Shown one piece after another: positions 1-4,744 of a stretch of 5,249 bases of DNA (the stretch's first letter is position 1; each line of letters starts with the position of its first letter). Source of the stretch: Nitrososphaerota archaeon (GTDB lineage: Archaea > Thermoproteota > Nitrososphaeria > Nitrososphaerales > Nitrosopumilaceae). The stretch spans positions 1-5,249 of the forward strand of contig JAGWGO010000122.1 in NCBI GenBank assembly GCA_028867395.1, read 5' to 3'. Below the pieces are notes generated by a model. It did no database searches. It saw only the letters and a list, made by a program, of their open reading frames with translations, and had not been told where the DNA came from. The position numbers and the translations under genes were made by a program.

Positions 1-1
1 A

Positions 2-355
2 AGAGAATTATCAGGAGGAATGAAGCAAAGAGTCGGCATTGCAAGAGCCCTGGTCTCCGAGCCTGAGATACTTTTGATGGATGAGCCATTTTCTGCGTTG
101 GATCCTTTAACGTCTACCCACCTAAGAGAAGAGGTTCTTCACCTCTGGGAAAATCCAGACCTTCCACCCGAGGCAGTTGTAATGGTAACACACAATGTAG
201 AAGAGGCAGTATACATGTCAGACAGAATAATAGTCCTAACAACACGCCCTGGAACAATATCAAGAGAGGTAAAGATAGATCTACCAAGACCGCGTGATCC
301 CAGAAGCTCAGAGATATACAGGTTAGTTGACGAGATAACAGGATTGATTGCATGA
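2..355 (+). CDS. ABC transporter ATP-binding protein, NitT/TauT (nitrate/sulfonate/bicarbonate) type, 3' part only
   Basis: This is the C-terminal half (about 117 residues) of the cytoplasmic ATPase that powers an importer. The reading frame is open to the left edge, so the true start and the Walker A motif lie outside; the ATG at base 20 is internal. Visible in order are the ABC signature (ELSGGMKQRV), Walker B (ILLMDEP), the D-loop (SALD) and the switch histidine (MVTHN), followed by VEEAVYMSDRIIVLTTRPG. That last pattern is typical of the SsuB/TauB/NrtD-like family, whose members have about 250-270 residues. The substrate cannot be told from the ATPase; the permease and binding protein are probably upstream. 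The next gene, 55 bases downstream, encodes the accessory domain that often forms the C-terminus of this ATPase, which supports the assignment. All catalytic motifs present in this part are intact. Family assignment is firm; transported substrate is unknown. Confidence 0.93.
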   Translation, partial: RELSGGMKQRVGIARALVSEPEILLMDEPFSALDPLTSTHLREEVLHLWENPDLPPEAVVMVTHNVEEAVYMSDRIIVLTTRPGTISREVKIDLPRPRDPRSSEIYRLVDEITGLIA

Positions 356-397
356 TGAACGTTTATTTGTTGCAAGATCGACCAGAATTTGTTTTGT

Positions 398-402
398 GGA
401 GG
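398..402 (+). promoter_or_regulatory. Strong ribosome binding site for the TTG-started AAA-associated gene
   Basis: GGAGG lies eight bases upstream of the TTG at 411. The frame of the following gene has a TGA at 405-407, so no earlier start is possible. An ATG at 404-406 sits only one base after this site and opens a different, unrelated frame. The spacing therefore selects TTG. Confidence 0.7.
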
Positions 403-410
403 AATGAAGA

Positions 411-896
411 TTGACCATTCCCCGTGCGCAAGTAGGTACGGTCATGGGTCTCTTGGAGGTATTGCGAGACTTTCAGGGAAAGGTAGACTTGGCAAAGGTG
501 GCAGACGAGTTACGACTTGAACTTGACGACATACTTCCGGCAGTGGATGCGGCAAAGCTTTTGAAACTAATACAGGTGAACGCAGGTGACCTTATCCTGA
601 CAAGTGAAGGTGCGTCATTGCTTTCCAAGGGCATAAGCGGAAGAAAAAGGGAGCTCTACAACATGGTATCCAACTTGGGAGAGATCAAGGGAATTCTGAA
701 CTTTATAAAAAAGGAGCATGGCAACACGGTAACAAAGGAAGATCTCTTGTCCTTCATCAGACAAGAGATGCCTGATGTTGATGCTGAGCAGACCTTTTCG
801 TGGATAGTGGATTGGGGGCGGTATGCCCTCTTGCTGAGGTATGACGATAACAGTCAAAAAATAAAGCTGACAAAGGGTCTAGCCAAAGCCTCATGA
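411..896 (+). CDS. AAA-associated C-terminal domain protein (ABC transporter accessory domain, separate gene)
   Basis: This 161-residue soluble protein resembles the C-terminal AAA-associated domain family (AAA_assoc_C), which in many bacteria is fused to the C-terminus of NitT/TauT-type ABC ATPases. Residues 1-70 look like a winged-helix-type fold (QVGTVMGLLEVLRDFQGKVD, then DILPAVDAAKLLKLIQV and a strand-like LILTSEGASLL). The second part contains FSWIVDWGRYALLLRYDD, a characteristic end of the family. There is no signal peptide or membrane segment. The gene follows the ATPase on the same strand after a 55-base gap and is probably cotranscribed with it. It likely acts as a regulatory partner of the ATPase, possibly responding to ligand or nutrient state, but this role is inferred. 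The start is TTG, chosen because of the GGAGG site and an upstream in-frame stop; the first in-frame ATG would remove 11 residues. Confidence 0.85.
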   Translation: MTIPRAQVGTVMGLLEVLRDFQGKVDLAKVADELRLELDDILPAVDAAKLLKLIQVNAGDLILTSEGASLLSKGISGRKRELYNMVSNLGEIKGILNFIKKEHGNTVTKEDLLSFIRQEMPDVDAEQTFSWIVDWGRYALLLRYDDNSQKIKLTKGLAKAS

Positions 897-898
897 TG

Positions 899-920
899 TA
901 TTAATTAATTTTAATTTCTC
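899..920 (+). terminator. Possible T-rich archaeal transcription end after the ABC pair
   Basis: Directly after the stop codon the plus strand is AT-rich with short T-runs (ATTAATTAAT palindrome, then TTTTAATTTCT). Archaeal termination often uses T-tracts without a stem, but these runs are interrupted, so the call is weak. Confidence 0.3.
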
Positions 921-967
921 AGTAGTTATTTTGCCAAATGGGATCATTTACACCAAAATTAATTCAA

Positions 968-980
968 TTTTTATATAAAA
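968..980 (+). promoter_or_regulatory. TATA box of the SNF2 gene
   Basis: The 13-base run TTTTTATATAAAA is a near-ideal archaeal TATA element and contains a perfect 12-base palindrome. With the usual archaeal spacing of about 25 bases, transcription would start near 1000, giving a leader of roughly 55 bases before the ATG at 1057. A modest GGAG at 1042-1045 lies 11 bases before that ATG. The palindromic box could also be read leftward, but no minus-strand gene begins there. Confidence 0.6.
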
Positions 981-1056
981 TAACAAGATCTCCACTTTGG
1001 TCCAAAAATTAAAGATTCATAAGTCCAATTAGCAAACTCTCGGAGAATTACTAGTC

Positions 1057-2769
1057 ATGAAAGAATTTGGAACCCTAGAGTACGTCTTGGACAATTACTC
1101 AAAAAACTGGACTTGGAAGCTTACTGGTTCAAGAGCAGTCAGCATGGTCGCGCGCGTCATACCCCAGGCGTGGTATGGCGATGGACCTGAAGAAGCCATG
1201 GTACCTGACACGGAACATAATGTAGAGAAGATCAAGTGGATAATGGAGACATATCCACTTGAGATAAAATCAAGAAACATCTGGCAGCGAAAAACAAAGC
1301 ACATGAAGGCCCCAAAAAGAAAATGGACTAAAATAGAAAAGCTCCGAAAGGCAAACCCAGGGGGACAGTTCAGGGGAAATCTACTCAACTTCCAAAGAGA
1401 GGGGTTGGACTTTTTGTTAAAGTCATCTGGCAATGCACTGTTAGCTGACGAGATGGGCCTTGGAAAGACAGTCGAGACATTATCATATCTTGCCACAGAA
1501 AAGCAAACATTTCCAGTTCTTATCGTAGCGCCACTTGTAACACTTAGTAACTGGCAGAGAGAGATTCAGAAATTTCTAAAACGCCGAAGCAAGAACGGAA
1601 GAATCGTTGAAGGCGAATATCCTTCATCGATACTAATTCGAACTGGCAAATCTAACGACGTTGTAAAACATGACATTTACATTATAAACTATGATCTTCT
1701 GTACAAGCGATTAGATGACCTTTCAAAGCTGAACATAAGGACTCTAGTATGTGACGAGGTACAGCATCTTCGTTCAAAATCAACAAAAAAATATTTAGCA
1801 GTAAAGAAACTTGCTGCCCTAGAATCTGTGAAATACAGAATAGGACTTTCTGGTACGCCAATCTACAACAGAGGCTCTGAGATATGGCCAATAGTAGACA
1901 TACTACGACCAGGTCTTCTTGGAAGCTTTGAAGAATTTTGCGAATACTTTTGTTATGTAAATGAAAAAGGAAAGGCCATAGTTCTTGAAAACAAGCGTGC
2001 AAGCCTTGGCGAGGAGTTGCGAAAACATGTCATGCTAAGACGAAAAAAGTCAGATGTTCTCAAAGAACTAAAGGAAAAGGTAAGGTACAAGGAATTCATC
2101 GATTCTGACATAAACTATTACTATTCTGAGCTAGATAAAATATGGAAACGTCTTGAAGAAGAACAAAAAGCTGCCACCTCTGCCTTTGACAAATTCTCTT
2201 CATACAAGAGGGCAATCCAAAGTGAGAGACAGGCTGCAGGGGCAGCAAAGCTACCGCATGTTATCGAGTTTGTCAAGAACATAATGGAGATAGAAGAAAG
2301 CGTCGTTGTCTTCTGCCACCACAAGGCAATTCACGCATTGTTACACAAGAGTCTCCATGAGTATTCTCCTTCCTCAATAATAGGTGGACAGTCTGACAAG
2401 GAACGACAGAGCAACATCGACAAATTCCAAAACGGCGAGACCAAGCTGATGATTGCAGGACTGAGAGCTGGAAATGTCGGAATAAACTTGAGCAGGGCAA
2501 AATACGTAATATTTGCAGAGCTTGACTGGAGTCCTGCCATACACAGACAAGCAGAAGACAGACTGCACAGGATAGGACAAAAGAACACAGTATTTGCTTA
2601 CTATTTGATAGGTAACGGCACACTTGATGACCACGTTGCAAATGTTCTAGTAGACAAGAGCTACGAGATAGATGCCATAATGGATGAAAAAGAAGAACCC
2701 TTTGAGAACAAAGACAAGGCGGAGTTAATCTTGGCTCAGATTCATGACAGACTTACTACAAAGCACTAG
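1057..2769 (+). CDS. SNF2-family ATPase/helicase, SMARCAL1-like
   Basis: This 570-residue protein is a complete SNF2 (superfamily 2) DNA translocase. Motifs in order: an upstream Q-like segment (NFQREGLDFLL, about 111-121), motif I DEMGLGKT (131-138, with K137 for ATP), Ia LIVAPLVTLSNWQ (155-167), motif II DEVQ (233-236), III LSGTP (264-268), IV VVVFCHHK (416-423), V AGLRAGNVGINLS (467-479) and VI QAEDRLHRIGQ (498-508). The segments AAKLPHVIEF, VFCHHK and VIFAELDWSP followed by QAEDRLHRIGQ are closest in pattern to SMARCAL1/HARP-type annealing helicases and their prokaryotic relatives. No HARP, HNH, zinc-finger or SWIM domain is seen. The first 100 residues include TEHNVEKIKWIMETYPLEI, which I recognise only loosely from other prokaryotic SNF2 proteins. 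A role in remodelling branched DNA or displacing DNA-bound proteins is inferred. It has its own promoter, and its stop overlaps the stop of the convergent gene. Confidence 0.93.
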   Translation: MKEFGTLEYVLDNYSKNWTWKLTGSRAVSMVARVIPQAWYGDGPEEAMVPDTEHNVEKIKWIMETYPLEIKSRNIWQRKTKHMKAPKRKWTKIEKLRKANPGGQFRGNLLNFQREGLDFLLKSSGNALLADEMGLGKTVETLSYLATEKQTFPVLIVAPLVTLSNWQREIQKFLKRRSKNGRIVEGEYPSSILIRTGKSNDVVKHDIYIINYDLLYKRLDDLSKLNIRTLVCDEVQHLRSKSTKKYLAVKKLAALESVKYRIGLSGTPIYNRGSEIWPIVDILRPGLLGSFEEFCEYFCYVNEKGKAIVLENKRASLGEELRKHVMLRRKKSDVLKELKEKVRYKEFIDSDINYYYSELDKIWKRLEEEQKAATSAFDKFSSYKRAIQSERQAAGAAKLPHVIEFVKNIMEIEESVVVFCHHKAIHALLHKSLHEYSPSSIIGGQSDKERQSNIDKFQNGETKLMIAGLRAGNVGINLSRAKYVIFAELDWSPAIHRQAEDRLHRIGQKNTVFAYYLIGNGTLDDHVANVLVDKSYEIDAIMDEKEEPFENKDKAELILAQIHDRLTTKH

Positions 2770-2981
2770 TGTTCTTCCTTAACCTCGTACTTGTTAAAAA
2801 AGTCCTGACCCTCGCCTTGCTTTTGTACGATAAATGATTCAAGTTTTTTTATTACCTCAGCCCGGCTCAACCTTCCTTGGTTTGATGTATAATATTCAGC
2901 CTCCTTTTCTCGGAACTTTTTGTAGCTCATCCCTTTCCCCATGACATACACAAGGTACAGTTTGTAATAAGATAGCATCAT
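2766..2981 (-). CDS. Small hypothetical protein, translationally coupled to the J-TPR gene
   Basis: I do not recognise this protein of about 71 residues. Its N-terminus is hydrophobic and tyrosine-rich (MMLSYYKLYLVYVMGKG). The rest is charged and probably helical, with SRAEVIKKLESFIVQKQGEG near the C-terminus. The chosen ATG at 2981-2979 overlaps the TGA of the upstream J-TPR gene as ATGA, the classic arrangement for coupled translation. Alternatives are an ATG at 3011, which would overlap the upstream gene by 34 bases, and internal ATGs around 2942 and 2930. The second of these, MSYKKFREKEAEYY, would drop the hydrophobic stretch. The last codons converge on the SNF2 gene, and CTAG at 2766-2769 supplies a TAG stop on both strands. 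It may partner the J-domain protein, but only gene order suggests this. A stand-alone role is equally possible. Confidence 0.55.
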   Translation of the reverse strand: MMLSYYKLYLVYVMGKGMSYKKFREKEAEYYTSNQGRLSRAEVIKKLESFIVQKQGEGQDFFNKYEVKEEH

Positions 2982-3727
2982 AACTGGAGTTTCTTTGCCT
3001 GCTCGATGCATCTTTTGCCTTCATCCTCATTTCCCATCTTGATAAGCACGTTTCCCTTGTTACGCCAGGCAGGTGCAAAGATTGGGTTTATCTTTATTGC
3101 TTTATCAAACGAGTCTATTGCTTCTTCGAGTCTTTTGAGACTGTAGAGGCAGACACCTCTAAAGTTCCAGACTGCCTCGTGTCGAGGATTTAGAATGATC
3201 GCCTCATCAAATGAGTCTAATGCCTCATTGTACCTTTTCAAGTCAGAGAGACATATGCCCTTGAGATTCCAGGCGCTCATAGATTCTGGATTGATCTCTA
3301 AGACCTTATCATAACAGACCAGTGCGTCGTCATATCTTTTCAAATTAGAAAAACAATTGCCCTTCCTAAGCCAGGCATTCTCATATCTTGGAAGGCGGTC
3401 AGTTGCCTTGCCGTATTGTGCAAGCGCCTCACGGTACTTGCGTTTTGCAAATAGTACTTCGGCCTGGTCGTACCAAGTGACTGCATCCTCCGGATAAATG
3501 TCAGAGAACTTCTGGACAGGCTTTGTCTCGGTTTTTCGCTGATCTCTTAGGAGTTGGTATGCATCGGTTATCAATTTGAATTGGTCACCGTCTTTTTGTG
3601 TAGAATCCTTGTCTGGATGATATCTGAGCGCAAGTTTCCTATATGCTTGCCTTACTTCCTTCATAGATGCGCCAGGCTCTAGGCCAAGAATTTTGTAGCA
3701 TTCGGATATGTTCAATCTCGGCACCAT
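2978..3727 (-). CDS. J-domain protein with five tetratricopeptide repeats
   Basis: This 249-residue cytoplasmic protein starts with a J domain (about residues 9-63) carrying the HPD motif at 37-39 in RYHPDKD, which in DnaJ-family proteins stimulates Hsp70 (DnaK) ATPase activity. A short linker follows, then five consecutive 34-residue TPR units at about 83-116, 117-150, 151-184, 185-218 and 219-249. Each has the W/Y...G...A...P spacing (for example AWNLKGICLSDLKRYNEALD). There is no Gly/Phe region, zinc-finger or client domain of classical DnaJ, so it is a J-TPR adaptor that probably brings a protein partner to Hsp70. The ATG at 3727 directly precedes the domain; GTG at 3724 is the only close alternative. 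No clear ribosome binding site is seen. Downstream, its TGA overlaps the start of the small gene. Domain calls are firm; the client is unknown. Confidence 0.93.
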   Translation of the reverse strand: MVPRLNISECYKILGLEPGASMKEVRQAYRKLALRYHPDKDSTQKDGDQFKLITDAYQLLRDQRKTETKPVQKFSDIYPEDAVTWYDQAEVLFAKRKYREALAQYGKATDRLPRYENAWLRKGNCFSNLKRYDDALVCYDKVLEINPESMSAWNLKGICLSDLKRYNEALDSFDEAIILNPRHEAVWNFRGVCLYSLKRLEEAIDSFDKAIKINPIFAPAWRNKGNVLIKMGNEDEGKRCIEQAKKLQL

Positions 3728-3796
3728 CTTGCCAGATATGCATACTGAAAACTTGTCAAGATATGCATTTCCAACACAACATTAGAGATTTTATCA

Positions 3797-3806
3797 TAGT
3801 ATAAAT
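3797..3806 (-). promoter_or_regulatory. Probable TATA box for the J-TPR unit
   Basis: On the minus strand this reads ATTTATACTA. A start of transcription about 25 bases on, near 3776, would give a leader of roughly 50 bases before the ATG at 3727. The core is good but not perfect, and no BRE element is clear. Confidence 0.4.
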
Positions 3807-3826
3807 GTAAAAACTCTATCTTTGTG

Positions 3827-3838
3827 TAATATTTATCA
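3827..3838 (+). promoter_or_regulatory. Possible TATA box for the small gene at 3935
   Basis: TAATATTTATCA on the plus strand is TATA-like. Transcription would begin near 3860, downstream of the TTG at 3851. This argues for a start further in, at 3911 or 3935. The neighbouring region is AT-rich, so the match could be chance. Confidence 0.3.
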
Positions 3839-3934
3839 ATATTTCGGAGATTGCCTCTCGTTGAATTTTGTTTAATTCAAAGTATCAAAAAATTATTCCC
3901 AAGGAATAAATTGAAAAATATTTCAGCGAGAGAG

Positions 3935-4099
3935 ATGGCAACTCAAACAATAAATGAACTTGTCAAGATAGCCGACAAAATTGTTATTGACGAGATAAAA
4001 GGCAAGAAAGTCACTTTGAAGATAAGCTGGTTTGATCTCAAAGGCGCAAAAAAATCAAAAAAGTTTTTGCTAAACGAGAAGGAAAAGATCGAGTTTTAG
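3935..4099 (+). CDS. Small basic hypothetical protein
   Basis: I do not recognise this protein of 54 residues. It begins MATQTINELVKIADKIVIDE, a probable helix, and continues with strand-like LKISWF and a lysine-rich segment ending KFLLNEKEKIEF. The frame is open from 3851. The TTG there has GGAG only one base before it, too close for normal use, and it lies before the predicted transcription start. TTG at 3911 has AGGA five bases upstream and would add eight residues, making it a serious alternative. ATG at 3935 was chosen as the only ATG. The gene stands alone between the divergent J-TPR promoter and a T-tract. Codon and amino-acid use look protein-like, but with such a short length the call is moderate. 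Confidence 0.55.
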   Translation: MATQTINELVKIADKIVIDEIKGKKVTLKISWFDLKGAKKSKKFLLNEKEKIEF

Positions 4100-4116
4100 G
4101 TCTTTACCCATTTACC

Positions 4117-4127
4117 TTTTTTATTTT
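4117..4127 (+). terminator. T-tract terminator after the small gene
   Basis: TTTTTTATTTT begins 17 bases after the TAG stop. Uninterrupted U-runs like this end transcription in many archaea without a hairpin, and no stem precedes it. From here to about 4190 I see no gene. Confidence 0.5.
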
Positions 4128-4183
4128 GCCTAGAAATGAATTCGTTAAAAACTACGATATGTCTCATCGAATAAAAATTTTGT

Positions 4184-4196
4184 TCATAAATTAATC
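4184..4196 (+). promoter_or_regulatory. Possible TATA box upstream of the broken small gene
   Basis: TTCATAAATTAAT on the plus strand is AT-rich and TATA-like. A transcript would begin near 4215, just before the ATG at 4230, which has no ribosome binding site. That fits a nearly leaderless gene, though the match is weak. Confidence 0.25.
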
Positions 4197-4272
4197 CTAC
4201 CACTAATAAGGAAAAAATCACGTCTCAGTATGGCGGACCTTTCCTTGTTTGTGAAAGAAAGGAACTCAGACT

Positions 4273-4285
4273 GACCACCGTGGTC
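4273..4285. repeat. Hyphenated palindrome GACCAC-C-GTGGTC
   Basis: Two perfect six-base arms flank a single C. It lies exactly where the possible reading frames of the broken gene meet, directly before the TGA at 4286. It could be a protein-binding site or chance. Confidence 0.5.
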
Positions 4286-4345
4286 TGAACGATCCATACC
4301 CACACAAGCAAGGAAACGCCTAATTGTATAGAAATACCCAAAACT

Positions 4346-4357
4346 TACGACGTCGTA
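4346..4357. repeat. Perfect 12-base palindrome TACGACGTCGTA
   Basis: A perfect dyad of 12 bases, richer in CpG than the surroundings, inside the protein-like last piece of the broken gene, where it encodes YDVV. An operator role is possible, but coding constraint alone may explain it. Confidence 0.5.
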
Positions 4358-4470
4358 TATTATTACATGAGCTTTGTGCTTCATGGCAAAAAGCGCGGAT
4401 TCTACAGAAAGACCTTTGTGCTCTACTCCAACGAATATGTAATCTCAGAAGAAGAAGATTGACAGTCAAG

Positions 4471-4480
4471 AACATAAGTA
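4471..4480 (+). promoter_or_regulatory. Weak TATA-like site placing transcription at the GTG start
   Basis: AACATAAGTA is centred about 25 bases before the GTG at 4500, the distance expected for a leaderless archaeal mRNA. The sequence departs from the TATA consensus, so the position is the main argument. Confidence 0.25.
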
Positions 4481-4499
4481 GCCATGCATTCCGTTACGT

Positions 4500-4736
4500 G
4501 TGAGAAAACACGAGAAAAACAAAATCTTGCTTGACAAGTTTACTCTAGACCAACTCCATGAGCTTTGCAAGGAATACAAAAGAGAGATGCATCACCTTGA
4601 TTATAGAGACAGGGTAGTCCTTGGAGAAACTGACAAAACAATAATTAAGAAACGTTTCATTCCATATATTGTAGGCTTTTTTGACGAATCAGATATTTTG
4701 CAGTATGCAAAAAAACGGCAGATAAAGATAGACTGA
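4500..4736 (+). CDS. Small helical hypothetical protein with GTG start
   Basis: I do not recognise this protein of 78 residues. It is strongly charged and helical: MRKHEKNKILLDKF, then FTLDQLHELCKEYKREMHHL, a central DYRDRVVLGETDKTIIKKRF, and a C-terminal IPYIVGFFDESDILQYAKKR. The segment FTLDQLHELCKEY resembles the first helix of SAP-like DNA-binding domains, but the match is too short to assign. No membrane segment or signal peptide is seen. GTG at 4500 is the only start before the conserved-looking part, since the frame has a TAG at 4479. There is no Shine-Dalgarno sequence; a weak TATA-like AACATAAGTA at 4471-4480 sits about 25 bases upstream, so a leaderless transcript starting at the GTG is plausible. 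It lies 37 bases after the broken gene and ends eight bases before the convergent LEA14-like gene. Its function is unknown. Confidence 0.7.
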   Translation: MRKHEKNKILLDKFTLDQLHELCKEYKREMHHLDYRDRVVLGETDKTIIKKRFIPYIVGFFDESDILQYAKKRQIKID

Positions 4737-4744
4737 GTTTAATT

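Larger units (their letters stand above)
4230..4462 (+). pseudogene. Probable broken small protein gene (stop plus frame change)
   Basis: No intact gene explains this stretch, yet it reads as protein in pieces. The last piece is convincing: the frame open from 4289 to the TGA at 4460-4462 gives CIEIPKTYDVVYYYMSFVLH and then GKKRGFYRKTFVLYSNEYVI, with alternating strand-like residues and an acidic tail (SEEED). The only ATG in it, at 4367, would leave 31 residues. Upstream, two frames compete. One starts at ATG 4230 (MADLSLFVKERNSD), stops at TGA 4272, then continues openly as PPWSERSIPTQARKR. The other, in the same frame as the last piece, reads YGGPFLVCERKELRLTTVV and ends at TGA 4286. Joining them needs at least one stop readthrough or one to two frameshifts near 4286-4319. 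The whole would be about 77-90 residues. I do not recognise the family. A sequencing error is as likely as real decay. Confidence 0.4.

Noticed and set aside
351..357. ATGATGA, which matches the C box of archaeal C/D guide RNAs.
   Set aside because: No CTGA D box follows within the usual 50-70 bases, and the sequence is the stop codon region of the ABC ATPase.
404..520. Plus-strand ATG at 404 just before the AAA-associated gene.
   Set aside because: It is only one base after GGAGG and opens a short frame of low-complexity Gly/Arg sequence, unlike the family-matching frame from 411.
2273..2641. Minus-strand reading frames inside the SNF2 gene.
   Set aside because: The plus-strand frame carries conserved motifs IV-VI here; the opposite frames are shadows rich in Cys and Ser.
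2990..3480. Similar segments about 102 bases apart that could suggest a repeat array or CRISPR.
   Set aside because: They are the DNA of 34-residue TPR units; there are no identical short repeats with unique spacers.
3851..3934. Longer version of the small gene starting at TTG 3851.
   Set aside because: The binding-site-like GGAG is only one base away from this TTG, and the likely transcription start lies after it.
4184..4384. Minus-strand reading frame of 66 codons.
   Set aside because: It lies opposite the more protein-like plus-strand pieces, has no recognisable family pattern and has no upstream promoter or binding site.
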